Both the position numbers and the translations under genes were made by a program. DNA of 64,000 bases from Eremothecium cymbalariae DBVPG#7215 (taxonomy: Eukaryota > Ascomycota > Saccharomycetes > Saccharomycetales > Saccharomycetaceae): assembly GCF_000235365.1 (NCBI RefSeq), contig NC_016449.1, positions 1,046,246 through 1,110,245 on the forward strand. The letters run 5' to 3'. The notes under the pieces were generated by a model that was not told the origin of the DNA, did no database searches, and worked only from the letters and a program-made list of their open reading frames with translations. Below are positions 22,630 to 33,594 of the stretch, one piece after another; the first letter of the stretch is position 1, and each line of letters starts with the position of its first letter.

Positions 22630-22772
22630 GTTGATTCGTTGCTGCCACTTCAAACCCACATTACGTTCATTTAACCAACTGCTCTATACATCTGCTTTTT
22701 AACCGTATCTGCTTTCTGCTTTCTGTTTTGGTCAAGTTTCCGCGTGAATTATAACAAAATATATATTATATC

Positions 22773-22773
22773 C

Positions 22774-22806
<33 letters not shown>
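22773..22806 (+). repeat. (TTATCA)n hexanucleotide repeat
   Basis: Four consecutive TTATCA units followed by degenerate TTA units, in the PER33-YPT1 spacer. Confidence 0.85.
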
Positions 22807-22807
<1 letters not shown>

Positions 22808-23143
22808 AGATAGACATCTATGAAACAATTCCTTTATATTCTTATGTATACCCCGTTTCTGTTAAACTGTCTATAACTTGTAGATTTAAAACTTATGTTG
22901 ACAAACTATCCATATATTAAATATTGAACTTCCAACCTCGCATCATACATATATGTTCGTATCATACTGTTCCTATTTTATGGCAGCTTTTAGATACGAA
23001 AATCTACTTTCTGACCTTTTGTATCACTCAATACGTTGACGAAGAACGCCTTCTTTGTGGCAAACTTTAAGGAGACCGGCCGGCCAGCAGCAGTCAGCAA
23101 CAGCCAGCTGGACCATTTATATAACCTATTGAAACACGTCCTT

Positions 23144-23210
23144 ATACACACACATACACACACATTCACACACATACACACACAGATATATATATATATA
23201 TATATATATC
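23144..23210 (+). repeat. (AC)n followed by (AT)n compound microsatellite
   Basis: ACACAC-rich tract with T interruptions running directly into about 11 AT units. It lies about 130 bp upstream of YPT1, so length changes could affect that promoter. Confidence 0.9.
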
Positions 23211-23336
23211 AGGTCGTATACAACAGAGGCCCCCACTGAGAAAAACAGGTGCCCAATAAGCTGCAGGAGAGTAGAGAAGTACGTTTGAGTGTTTTTTATC
23301 GTATAATATAAGTTACAATCTATCATTGTCGAGATA

Positions 23337-23951
23337 ATGAACAGCGAATACGACTATTTGTTCAAACTTTTGTTGATTGGTGACTCAGGTGTTGGTAAGT
23401 CATGTCTATTGTTGAGGTTTGCAGATGACACTTACACGAACGACTATATCTCTACTATTGGTGTAGATTTCAAGATAAAAACTGTTGAATTGGATGGCAA
23501 AACGGTCAAGTTACAAATCTGGGACACAGCAGGCCAGGAGAGATTTAGGACTATCACGTCGTCTTACTACCGTGGTGCACATGGTATTATAATTGTATAT
23601 GATGTTACAGACCAGGAGTCGTTTAACAACGTGAAAACGTGGTTACAGGAAATCGATCGTTACGGCACAGCAGGAGTTGTCAAGTTGCTAGTTGGTAACA
23701 AGAACGACTTGAAGGATAAGAAAGTAGTTGACTTCGAGGTTGCGAAGGAGTTTGCGGATTCCCTATCCATTCCTGTATTGGAGACAAGTGCATTAGATTC
23801 CAGTAACGTAGAAGAAGCCTTCTTAACTATGGCTAGGCAGATTAAAGAGACAATGTCTCATCAACAAAAGGACACGGGCAAGAAGGATGACAAGAGTGGA
23901 GTCAACTTGAAGGGTCAGTCTTTGACTGGGTCGAGCAGCGGATGCTGTTGA
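23337..23951 (+). CDS. YPT1: Rab GTPase Ypt1 (Rab1)
   Basis: Rab1-family GTPase for ER-to-Golgi transport and autophagy. The 204-residue protein has all Rab motifs: P-loop GDSGVGKS (residues 15-22), switch I TIGVDFK (about 40-46), switch [11 protein letters not shown] (about 62-70), base recognition NKND (about 121-124), ETSA, and C-terminal GCC for double geranylgeranylation. The N-terminus [18 protein letters not shown] is diagnostic for Ypt1. It lies between TUB2 and ACT1, the long-known yeast linkage, with PER33 and SND2 interleaved. Confidence 0.98.
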   Translation: MNSEYDYLFKLLLIGDSGVGKSCLLLRFADDTYTNDYISTIGVDFKIKTVELDGKTVKLQIWDTAGQERFRTITSSYYRGAHGIIIVYDVTDQESFNNVKTWLQEIDRYGTAGVVKLLVGNKNDLKDKKVVDFEVAKEFADSLSIPVLETSALDSSNVEEAFLTMARQIKETMSHQQKDTGKKDDKSGVNLKGQSLTGSSSGCC

Positions 23952-24313
23952 AAGGCATGGCAATTGTATTGTGCCGGATCAGCGTCCGGGTTTCTCCCGT
24001 CTAGGGTGCCAAATAACTTTCTGTTCTTAGTGTGTGTACATATCATTTTTCATCATTTACCCCGTCATCATCGTCGCTACAACCTGAATACATATATAAT
24101 GTTTATCATGATACTACGTCATACAGGCTTCCAATTGTTTTTCTGTTCGATCTTATAGACAGGTGATGATATAAATACCTTATTTCTCCATCCTTCTCCA
24201 TCTTTCTATCTGTTAAATCTACCATTGTTTAAATTTTTACTCTAATACATTCCAGGTACATATCAGCTATACATAACGCTGCCGTTCCCTTTCCCCCCTT
24301 CCTTCTCTTCTCA
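23952..24313. other. Convergent spacer YPT1-SND2 (362 bp)
   Basis: 3' regions of two convergent genes, pyrimidine-rich toward SND2. No gene is seen. Confidence 0.6.
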
Positions 24314-24760
24314 CTACTGCCTCCTGGCTCCGCCACCGCCACCGGCACCAAAAAACATCGACTTCCGTAAAAGGTACAGCTGGTACCCCCAGTAGAACGG
24401 TAACCACACCATTACGCACCACGCCCAATTACTGTTGAATACCAACTTCACCACATCACAAAACAACGAACTGTAGATCACGTCAAATATAGCCCCAGTC
24501 AACCCCCCGGACTGGTTCAAATCAATCCCCGCCTTCTTCACCCTCCCTCGCTCGTCATACTGTGGCCGACCCGACCTCTCCACCACATACATACACACAA
24601 ACAGTGGTCCATGCAAAAGAGCATAGTAAAATAAACTATCCCTTGAAAACACCAGAGAACGAATTCCGCTCAATATGATAATCGGTATGCTCAATGTATA
24701 TAGCGTCTTTAGGTTTGAAAGATTAGCCGCCGCCTGTTTTTTATCCGACTTCCCTGCCAT
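24314..24760 (-). CDS. SND2: Snd2 (TMEM208-type) ER-targeting membrane protein
   Basis: Orthologue of YLR065C (Snd2/Env10), part of the SRP-independent pathway that targets proteins to the ER. The 148-residue protein has a polar start MAGKSDKKQAAAN, then hydrophobic segments around residues 22-42, 45-62, 95-110 and 112-132. The loop holds PQYDERGRVKKAGIDLNQSGGLTG, a conserved TMEM208 feature. It ends with FFGAGGGGGARRQ, a glycine-rich tail. Length and topology fit the family. Confidence 0.92.
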   Translation of the reverse strand: MAGKSDKKQAAANLSNLKTLYTLSIPIIILSGIRSLVFSRDSLFYYALLHGPLFVCMYVVERSGRPQYDERGRVKKAGIDLNQSGGLTGAIFDVIYSSLFCDVVKLVFNSNWAWCVMVWLPFYWGYQLYLLRKSMFFGAGGGGGARRQ

Positions 24761-25251
24761 AGCTAACTCACTGACCTACTATTATATCCAACAACACTCA
24801 CAAAATCCAAAAAAATCTATCCCTCTATCTTCCTTTCCTTCTGTGTATGCTGCTGCTACTACCTGCGTTAATCCTTCTTTCCCTGTGTAAACCCTCACTT
24901 AACCTCTGCCGCCACCGGTTCTCATATATACCAACACTAAATAAATCTGAAAACAAGTCGTCTATTGAAACTTGCCGTTAATCGATCCTGGGGATACCCG
25001 TATTTGTATTATGTTACCCGGTCGTGCTTAATAAAGAGCCTACGTCCGACATATTCGTGGCACGTGATAATCATTGGAAAGCGCGACCATTCGTTTTTGC
25101 TTTCTTTTTCTCATTTTCATTTTGGCCCAGTTGGCCTCTAATGGAATTGATTTCAACTTACTACTAAACACTTTTGCCCGTTCCAAGTTGGTAGACCTAG
25201 ACAAGAGATACATTAACTCTCATCTACAGTTACAAAAATATACACATAACA
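24761..25251. other. Divergent promoter region SND2-ACT1 (491 bp)
   Basis: Pyrimidine-rich near SND2, with a Reb1-type site nearer ACT1. A 133-codon frame at 25074-25475 crosses the ACT1 start and runs into its intron. I take it to be chance. Confidence 0.6.
25014..25020 (+). promoter_or_regulatory. Reb1-type site upstream of ACT1
   Basis: TTACCCG matches the Reb1 core, about 230 bp upstream of the ACT1 start. Reb1 sites set nucleosome-free regions in yeast promoters. The call rests on the motif alone. Confidence 0.5.
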
Positions 25252-27418
25252 ATGGATTCTGGTATGTTCGTCTCTTCATTTGCGTTTTAGATCTCTTCCC
25301 GCTGGCTTTTACTGTGCCAAATGCTCTCTATCTTTCTATTCTCGTCCTGCTTATACTCCCTCTCTCTGCTTTCCCCGTTTCATTAAGGAAACAAGATGCA
25401 CACACACACACATATGTCTGCACATTCATACACACTAGCCATCTACACGCACAAAGTGCTACACTGTTTGACTAGTTTTTTATCGTTTGCCGTTTGCCGT
25501 TTGCCGTTTTTCTGGAGTTCCCCCTCCCCGCCAAAAGTGTGTCAAAGTGTGTCTTCCGAAATCACGCATTTTCATCCCGTTACTACGAATGGAATATATG
25601 TTAATTGATATTCTGAAAACCGCTGTTGTTTTGAGATTACGCTCGTTTTGTTTTTTTAGGCCAAGATTTTCACATCCTCTACTAAGGCAGGGCGGGCAAG
25701 GTATGGCCTCTCTGGCCTGGCCTCTCTGGCCTGGCCTCTCTGGCCTGGCCAGAGAGGCCAGAGAGGTGTTTGAGAATTAGCTGGGTTGTGTGCTTTTTTA
25801 TTTTTTAATTTTTCAGACAATCTCCACTCAAAAACGCTCAATTGGCCCTCCAGCCGCTAAGGCGTAACATTGTCCCTCCGGATTTGCAATTTCTGGATCA
25901 TCTTCGTCCGCCTTAGCCGGGTGGGGGGCACCATCGTTGAGCTGGTTTGCCACCTAGGACATGCGTCGGTGTAAATGTTTCGTGTTGGTTTAGCCCCTAT
26001 TTTTCCGTTTTTCTTGCCCGTCATGGTAGGTGTGGTTCAAGGGTTTCGGTCCCAATTCGGTAACTCGGCGGTTTAGCTGGCACCAGCATCAGCGTCATAG
26101 GTCGTGAGTGGTGATGCTGGTTTCTGCCATGATGTGCTTTAGAAAGCCAGAGGATGGGGCGGCGGCGTTGGCGCGGTATGTGCTGATCTGGATGGTGGGT
26201 GACGTGTTGGCTGACGTTATCTTGGAGTTTGCAGGAAGGGTTTGATATTGAAATAATTATTGCGTAATAATATACTAACAGTTCCCTTTTTTTGCAGGAG
26301 AAGTTGCTGCCTTAGTTATTGACAATGGTTCTGGTATGTGTAAAGCCGGTTTTGCCGGTGATGATGCCCCTAGAGCCGTGTTCCCATCTATTGTTGGTAG
26401 ACCAAGACACCAGGGTATCATGGTTGGTATGGGCCAGAAGGATTGTTACGTAGGTGACGAAGCTCAATCGAAGAGAGGTATCTTGACGTTGAGATATCCA
26501 ATTGAACATGGTATTGTCACTAACTGGGATGATATGGAGAAGATTTGGCACCACACTTTTTACAACGAGTTGAGAGTTGCTCCAGAAGAGCACCCTGTCT
26601 TGTTGACTGAGGCACCAATGAACCCCAAGTCTAACAGGGAGAAGATGACTCAGATTATGTTTGAAACCTTCAATGTGCCTGCCTTCTACGTGTCCATTCA
26701 GGCCGTGTTGTCTTTGTACTCTTCGGGTAGAACCACTGGTATTGTTTTGGACTCTGGTGATGGTGTTACCCATGTTGTTCCTATCTACGCGGGTTTCTCT
26801 TTGCCACATGCTATTTTGAGAATCGATTTGGCCGGTAGGGATATGACAGACTACTTGATGAAGATTCTCTCCGAGCGTGGTTATTCGTTCTCTACTACTG
26901 CGGAAAGAGAAATTGTCCGCGACATCAAGGAAAAACTATGTTACGTTGCGTTGGACTACGATCAAGAAATGCAAACTGCTGCTCAATCATCTGCTATTGA
27001 AAAATCTTACGAGTTGCCAGACGGCCAAGTTATCACCATTGGTAACGAAAGGTTCAGAGCCCCAGAAGCCTTGTTCCACCCATCTGTCTTGGGCTTGGAA
27101 GCCGCCGGTATTGACCAAACTACCTATAACTCTATTATGAAGTGTGATGTCGACGTCAGAAAAGAACTATATGGTAACATCGTCATGTCCGGTGGTACTA
27201 CCATGTTCCCAGGTATCGCTGAAAGAATGCAAAAGGAAATTACCGCGTTGGCTCCATCATCTATGAAGGTCAAGATTATTGCCCCACCAGAAAGAAAATA
27301 CTCTGTCTGGATCGGTGGTTCCATTTTGGCTTCTTTGACTACCTTCCAACAAATGTGGATCTCCAAGCAGGAATACGACGAGTCTGGTCCTTCCATTGTC
27401 CACCACAAATGTTTTTAA
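25252..27418 (+). CDS. ACT1: Actin (intron-containing)
   Basis: join(25252..25261,26298..27418), 376 residues. Exon 1 is ATGGATTCTG, followed by GTATGT. The intron is 1036 nt, about three times the length in S. cerevisiae, with TACTAAC at 26273-26279. The acceptor is ambiguous: it reads CAGGAG. Splicing after CAG gives [16 protein letters not shown]; splicing 3 nt later, after GAG, gives the 375-residue form starting MDSEVAAL as in S. cerevisiae. CAG is the stronger and first acceptor. The rest is typical actin, ending [11 protein letters not shown]. The segment [10 protein letters not shown] has Cys where S. cerevisiae has Ser (residue 52 of the 375 form). Confidence 0.97.
25705..25766 (+). 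repeat. Tandem repeat ending in a GC-rich palindrome inside the ACT1 intron
   Basis: Three perfect 14-bp units GGCCTCTCTGGCCT (25705-25746) are followed by an inverted segment (25747-25766). Bases 25731-25745 are exactly complementary to 25747-25761 around a single T at 25746, giving 15-bp arms. In RNA this would form a very stable hairpin, and the alternative repeat units could swap as its left arm. Confidence 0.9.
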
Positions 27419-27951
27419 AGGAGGAGCCCTACGTATCACCAAATTGTGTTGGATGTCTGTCCCTCTTGTTGTCGTATTTGTCATCCACCTTTCACTGTCA
27501 TTACCACCTCTTATTTTTAAACATTTTGTCCCTTCTTTTATTTTTCTTTATATTATCTCCTAACGGCTACCTCTCTTTCAAACCCAGCAAAGATGTTTTT
27601 AAATCTGCTTCCATCTGGATTGTGAAGTTTGATGGTGATTTTTATTACCTTTTTTTTTCTACTATATATCTGAAAGGGTGCTACTCTGAAAAAAGATAGT
27701 TTAATAGATCTTTCTTTCTATATATAACCTGTTTGAAGAGCTCTTAAAAATGACCTCATAGATAAAGCTAATATGGGTGAGGAATCTGAGCACTGTTTAA
27801 TATTTGAATCAAAGTATAACATCATGTAATAAAACAAATTTTTTTTTGAAGAGAGCTTTGACTTTTGATCTCTAATTATACTGTTTAAAGGCAGAAATGC
27901 TAAATGATAAAACTTTTTTTTGAAGTTCTCCATTTTGAAGTCTAAAAGAAA
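27419..27951. other. Convergent spacer ACT1-YFL040W (533 bp)
   Basis: 3' regions of ACT1 and the transporter gene, with T-rich runs. Short frames over it are of low complexity. No gene is seen. Confidence 0.6.
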
Positions 27952-29709
27952 TTATACACTGTACGGATCAACTCTGCTTTCCGGTCCAGTACCACTAACT
28001 TTAACGGACATGCCAGAAAGGTCACTACTTATTGCAGTCAAAGTTATCATAGTATCTTCTTCAGACGGACTTAATACAGGCTTTTGTTCTCCAAGATCGC
28101 CATTTTGACCATCTAAGTATATATCTCGTTGTTTAGTCTTATTTTCTCGCACTTTTTCTTGCACTTCCTCAATTGATTCAGGAGGTGGGGCTGCGGATCG
28201 ATAACTTCTCTCAATAATGTCAGCTGTATCTGACGAATGATCTTGAGGAATTGGGGGTGGCTTCCCCTTGAGTTTATTTTCTGATGAAATATCATCATGC
28301 TCTATGTTTTTCTTGGATTTTTCATTAAACATATCTATTATATCCTGAGAACTCAATCCTAAAGTTTCCGGGAAATTGTACCAAACAACCAGCGTAAGTA
28401 GGAATGTCACAGTTCCAAACATGAGGAAAGTGCCCCACTTCAAAGTGGACATCATTAAAGGCGATAAAAATGTCAATGAAAAGTTAAAAACCCAACTAAA
28501 GCCCATGCAAACAGATAGCCCTTTCGTCTTGATATCACTAGGTAGTATCTCATTAGTATATAGCCAACCTGCACAACTTAATGTGCTCGCAAATACAGAT
28601 ACAAATACAAAGCATAGAACAATAGTCATCTCACCTCCTCTTGGATCTAGTTTCCATACTAAAGCTGGGTTCCCATTTATAGGACTAACATCAGTTCCAT
28701 AAAACCACATAGTGAAACCTATAAGACTCATCACAATTGACAAAATAAATGAGCCATATATTATAAGGGCTTTCCTTTGAACTCTATCTAGAAAGTTCAA
28801 TGGGAGAAATGTAAATAATATGTTCAACAAATATGGAACGCTAGCAGCATTCATTTTATCTTTACCTTCTAATCCAGCCATCTCGCAAATGTATATCAAA
28901 TAATACATCACCACATTGATTCCAGTAAATTGAACTAAAGTCTGAATAATAATACCCATAAACATTTGATTTATATAAGGTGGCTTTATTAGGTCTCTGA
29001 ATCTGGCTTTTGCTGTGTTCCCGTACATGTTTAAAATCGCTTGCCTATTAAATTCTAATTTAGATCCACGATTTAATCTTGAAAGAAGCTCTTGTCCTTT
29101 ATTATACTGTCCCTTCATCACAAACCATCTAGGGGATTCTGGAATGAAAAATGTACCCACTATCACTGCTAAAGCTGGGAGTACCTCTAGACCCCATGAA
29201 ATGCGGAATGCAAGATGGTTGTTAAATCGATTGAATGTCCAACATATCATGTACATTAGGAAAATAGCAAAAGTCAAGGTGAGCTGTATTATAGCTGTTG
29301 CTATACCCTTTCTGTTCGGAGGGAATACTTCGGATAGATATACGGATACAACCACGGACAATGCTCCAACGGAAACACCCTTTACAAACCTGCCAATTGC
29401 AACCATGTAAATATCAATTACAAGAACAGAGATAACACAACCAACTATCCATATAAATGAGAAATATCTGAAGCAACCTAAACGACTTATTCTTTCCCCC
29501 ATATACGCAAATAAAATACAGCCTGTCAACCCACCAATTGGGTGTGCTCCAGACACCATACCCTGCTCAAAAGGGTTTGGATGATTAAAATATTCATTGA
29601 AGTAATCTGAACTTATAAATACAGCCATGGATGAGATATCAATACCCAATATTAACCCAACTAAGACCAAGAAGCAGGATATCCTAGGTAAATCATAAAC
29701 CTTCCTCAT
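27952..29709 (-). CDS. YFL040W: MFS sugar-transporter-like protein (YFL040W type)
   Basis: Major facilitator superfamily, sugar-porter family; the substrate is unknown. The 585-residue protein has about 12 hydrophobic segments. Family motifs are visible: GERISRLGCFR after the second segment, GRFVKGVSVGALSVVVSVYLSEVFPPNRKG, PESPRWFVMKGQYNKG near residue 190, and QTLVQFTGINVVMYY near 260. The C-terminal 100 residues are polar and cytosolic, with a Pro/Glu-rich stretch. The start is the first ATG, MRKVYDLPRIS. Position between ACT1 and SPC3 supports orthology to YFL040W, which is uncharacterised in S. cerevisiae. Confidence 0.9.
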   Translation of the reverse strand: MRKVYDLPRISCFLVLVGLILGIDISSMAVFISSDYFNEYFNHPNPFEQGMVSGAHPIGGLTGCILFAYMGERISRLGCFRYFSFIWIVGCVISVLVIDIYMVAIGRFVKGVSVGALSVVVSVYLSEVFPPNRKGIATAIIQLTLTFAIFLMYMICWTFNRFNNHLAFRISWGLEVLPALAVIVGTFFIPESPRWFVMKGQYNKGQELLSRLNRGSKLEFNRQAILNMYGNTAKARFRDLIKPPYINQMFMGIIIQTLVQFTGINVVMYYLIYICEMAGLEGKDKMNAASVPYLLNILFTFLPLNFLDRVQRKALIIYGSFILSIVMSLIGFTMWFYGTDVSPINGNPALVWKLDPRGGEMTIVLCFVFVSVFASTLSCAGWLYTNEILPSDIKTKGLSVCMGFSWVFNFSLTFLSPLMMSTLKWGTFLMFGTVTFLLTLVVWYNFPETLGLSSQDIIDMFNEKSKKNIEHDDISSENKLKGKPPPIPQDHSSDTADIIERSYRSAAPPPESIEEVQEKVRENKTKQRDIYLDGQNGDLGEQKPVLSPSEEDTMITLTAISSDLSGMSVKVSGTGPESRVDPYSV

Positions 29710-30064
29710 TTATGTTTGAAAAAATTCTAGTTTAGTGCCCTTGTTTTCTATGGGATTAATGCTCTACGCGCACATATAGAACACAAACTTTAGGAAACTT
29801 TGAGAAGATCAAATCTTTTCTATTTAACAAATCTGAATATTAATAAATTGTATTCACCATTCAAAATATTTGTGTCGCTGACACAAGTAGTGTCTCCATC
29901 GTTTGAAAAGACAAATAGTATCCGGGTAATATTGAAAGTGCGAATCCGTCCAGTTTCACACACGAGACATCATGTAAATTTCAATATTGGTTTTAAGATT
30001 TTATTCGGTCTATGAAATATTAGACTTATTTGTTAAATTCAACATCCAGTGGATCGAAGATTCG
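29710..30064. other. Divergent promoter region YFL040W-SPC3 (355 bp)
   Basis: AT-rich promoter spacer. The SPC3 frame is open upstream of the chosen ATG, back to about 29987, but those residues are outside the family. Confidence 0.6.
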
Positions 30065-30649
30065 ATGTTTTCGTTAATTCAAAGGTTTCAATCAGTTTCA
30101 AATGTTGCAATGACGTGGTCCGTTTTTGGGGCCTGCTTTATTATGCTCTCATCTTGGTTTCACCTATATCATGACAACGTATTTGATCTAGATTCTTCAA
30201 TTGGCAACATAAAACCCTCAGTGAATGTTAGGAATAGTAGGTACTTTGGTTCTGTTAGTGGGAAACCAAAGGAGAATCTCAAGTTGAATTTTGATCTGAA
30301 TGCAGATCTTTCTCCTCTATTTAATTGGAATACAAAACAGGTGTTTGTCTACTTAACTGCTGAATACCCCGGTACAAAAAGCCCTAATGCGAGTAATGAG
30401 GTGACATTCTGGGATTTCATAATCAAAGATAAAGAGCATGCTCAACTCAATTTTTCTAATTTGAAGTCCAAATATTCGGGCTGGGACGTTGAAGAGCGCA
30501 TGTCTGGAAGAGATTTAGTTTTCAAGTTACATTGGAATATCCAACCATGGATTGGCCCTCTAATTTATGGTGATACGCATGGAGAAGTAAGTGTTAATAT
30601 ACCTAACCAAAAAGAGAAAATAAAAAGAACCAGACTGAGCAGAAACTGA
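30065..30649 (+). CDS. SPC3: Signal peptidase complex subunit Spc3
   Basis: Essential subunit (SPC22/23 homologue) of the ER signal peptidase complex. The 194-residue protein begins MFSLIQRFQSVSNVAMTWSVFG; this ATG was chosen over upstream in-frame codons because the S. cerevisiae protein starts the same way (MFSFVQRFQ). One membrane segment lies at about residues 13-33. The lumenal domain includes NVRNSRYFGSVSGKPKENLKLNFDL, DLSPLFNWNTKQVFVYLTAEY and DLVFKLHWNIQPWIGPLIYG. The short C-terminal tail is basic. It corresponds to YLR066W. Confidence 0.95.
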   Translation: MFSLIQRFQSVSNVAMTWSVFGACFIMLSSWFHLYHDNVFDLDSSIGNIKPSVNVRNSRYFGSVSGKPKENLKLNFDLNADLSPLFNWNTKQVFVYLTAEYPGTKSPNASNEVTFWDFIIKDKEHAQLNFSNLKSKYSGWDVEERMSGRDLVFKLHWNIQPWIGPLIYGDTHGEVSVNIPNQKEKIKRTRLSRN

Positions 30650-30769
30650 AGAGCCAAATGAGAAAGAAGAACAAGGAGGTCTAAAGCATATGAATTATGT
30701 CTTTATTATTCAGCTGAATATATATATATACATGCCCTTAATTCTACGAATCTATATACAGGAAAATCA

Positions 30770-33594
30770 TTAGAATTCTTCACTAGAGACAATTCTCTTT
30801 TTTGAACGCAACGTGCGCAAGTACTTCTCATGATCAGACTCTATCTGCGACCAATTCTTAACTTCTCCGCGAGGGTGCATTAGATAATTTTTCATGAAAT
30901 ATGGATATGAAGCTATCAATGACTTCAATTCCTTAGAAATGTTAGGAACTTGATTCAAATAAACGTCTAGCGACTCAAATATGCTCTTATAAGTCGCTGA
31001 TTTCAGATAAAGCTTAGGTTTAAACGATTTTGGATCATCCTTTTTCTTCTGAAGCACACTTGAAGTATGCGGCACATTTGTTGATGTATAGTTAGTTTTT
31101 AAAAGCCTTAACTTATGAATGAGGTTATAGCCATGAATGAATCGTTCATCCACAATTTTCAAACCAGTTTTAATTGTGCTGCTATGTCCGAATAGCTCTA
31201 TAATAGCTAGATTCCAACTGTGGTTGCTTAGTAGTAACCCATTTTTTTCAAGTTCAAAAAGAATGTGGGGTAATTCTTCGATTCGATCAGACTTTTTTAA
31301 GAATTGAATTTTGTAATCAAATATGCCATGTAGGACTTTTGACAACTGTTTTCTTTGTATACCATGAGGTATCGACGTTTTCATATACTCTATCCTTCGT
31401 AAAAACCTGTCATATAAACTCTCAAAATCATTCCATTTTTCAGCTTCACCAGCGACTATCATCAAGCTCTTTAGATATACTAGTTTGTTGTTCTGATCGA
31501 CTCTATTACTGAGGAACAATTTATTATAAGTCTCCAATAAATCTATTGCAGCTTCTGGGTTACCGTATTTGGATATCATCTTTACCGGCCATGAAACTAC
31601 GGATGGATGTAAAGTTGATGTAGTTAGCTTGAGTTGTTTATCATACACTTGTTGCATCAAAGTCTTAATCCGAGCCGCGTAATTATCAAAGCTCCGTTTT
31701 TTTTAAAATTTAGCTTAAATGTAGCTTTAACTAAGATGAGTAATAATAGAGAGCTCACTGGAATTTGATGATACGCAAGTTTTTTGAATAAATCAAGACA
31801 TTCAGTCGTATAACCAATTTTATCATACTGTGATATTAAAACTTCAAAATGGGCTGCTCTAACCTTTATGACTTTAGATTCCAATAGCTCGTCCAACATT
31901 GCTTCAGCCGATTCATAATCCTTTTTATATTCGGCCAAATACCTCAACATTTTTAGATAAAAAACACTGTCTAATTTTGTTTTTGTTTTCATAATTTCTT
32001 CGACAAGTGATTCATATTTATCATACTGACTAGATTCCATGTAAGAACCAAGCGCACTGTTGTAAATCATATTAATATTCGAAATGTTAGAGTCCCGATA
32101 TTTTTTGAATAACTTTAAGGCGTTTTGAGGCATTTTTGCAGAATTGTACACATCCATTAGTGATGAGATGCTTGAACCAGTAGGATTAATACGATAATGT
32201 GACTTCATTAAATCAAATAACTCGTGTGCAATAGCATGGTTTCCAGACCGTGCACAAAGGTCAATGACACAGCAAAAATGAGATTCCCACATATCCAATC
32301 CATCCTGGGCCATCCTTTTTAAAATCTTGAAACAAGCGTCCAAATTATCCATCTGCCTATATACCTTCAACATCAGGAGGTAAGTCGAAGGCGTGGGTGC
32401 CAGATCGTACATTTGGAACAATTCAAAATGCCTAGTGGCCCCACTCCAATCACCAACTCTATAGTACACATTGACCATTGATTGTAATACTGGGTAATTA
32501 GGAATCATCCCTCTTCTCAACAATTGGCTGTAGAGTTTTTCTACCAATTCGAGTTCCCCCAAGTCTGATAGAGCATACATGGTTATACCATAATGTTCAA
32601 TATTAGGCAGCTCGCCTATACGAAATAATGAATTAAATTGATTCCTTAAATCTTCCCATTGTTGCTGCCTAGCATGTGCAATCAACTTGTAGTCGAACTG
32701 GTGAAATTCATCGCGTGCTGAAGTGTATTTTTCGTAAACTTCAGTAACGGAGACCCATTCCTTAAAGTGGCAATATGTTGCCATGATAGCAGTTAAGCTA
32801 GCGGGAGTCACCAGAAGTTTGTTTTTTACTATATGCTTCCAAACTTGCTTACATTTTTCATATTTCCTACGACGGGCAAAGAAGTCTATCAGTGTAGATG
32901 CAAATTGTGATGCAAAAAATGTGCCTTCGTGTTCTTCTATAAGGGGAAGCGCCTTGATACAGTTTTCATCAAAATCACTAAAACTTCTCGAGTAGTGGCT
33001 AAGTGATCTTATAATGTTTGAATTCTCAGCATTGGCTCCAAGAAATTCGAAATGCCCATAAAGTTGTTTCACCATTTGAACCCACATTAGAATAGCCAAA
33101 TCAGACCGTAAAACCGTGTATATATTATCGAACGTTGAGTTTATTAAATTGACCACACGAAGTTTCCCACTCAGCGAAAATTGCGATATAAACCTTTTGA
33201 CCATCTCTACAGCTTCGTTGTACCTACTAGTTCGTATTAGAGAATCGATATACGTTTTTATCTCCATAATGCTTATGTCGTTTGTAAATCCACCATTAGC
33301 TTTCAGTAGATGAATATTCGACAGCTGGGCAATCATTTCAAATTGGCGGTGATCTTTAAATAACTGGAATAAAAGATGCCTGCATTGAGGATTAGACTCA
33401 TCAATTTGAATATTTAAAACTTTTTCATATTGCTCATGACTTAATTCTTTACTAGATTCCATTTTTTTTATCACTTCTAATGTATCTGATGCAATGTTGG
33501 GACAGAGCCGTTTAATATGTTCGCATCGCAAGGAGTTCTCCCCAACGGTTTGAAGTGACCTAATATTTCTCACAAACCTCAGGGCAGCATACAT
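30770..33594 (-). CDS. PET309: Pet309-type mitochondrial PPR protein, frameshift in an A8 run
   Basis: Orthologue of YLR067C, a mitochondrial pentatricopeptide-repeat protein needed for COX1 mRNA stability and translation. Helical PPR-like repeats run through the first frame, for example PNIEHYGITMYALSDLGELELVEKLYSQLL and the units after it. The frame from the ATG at 33594 shifts at an A8 run (minus strand, 31697-31704): it ends in a short spurious tail with a stop at 31657, while the continuation SFDNYAARIKTLMQQVYDKQ lies in another frame that runs to 30770. One extra A gives about 941 codons, against 965 in S. cerevisiae. A homopolymer error is the simplest reading. The start was moved from an upstream TTG to the ATG of MYAALRFVRNIRSL. 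Confidence 0.88.

Larger units (their letters stand above)
22630..23336. other. Spacer PER33-YPT1 with microsatellites (707 bp)
   Basis: Contains a (TTATCA)n run at 22773-22806 and an AC-rich plus (AT)n tract at 23144-23210. It serves as YPT1 promoter. The short frames over the AC tract are low-complexity translations, not genes. Confidence 0.65.

Noticed and set aside
23144..23210. CRISPR-like array in the AC/AT tract
   Set aside because: It is a simple microsatellite in a eukaryote; no repeat-spacer structure.
25074..25475. 133-codon frame crossing the ACT1 start
   Set aside because: Overlaps ACT1 exon 1 and intron, is low-complexity hydrophobic in part, and has no recognisable domain.
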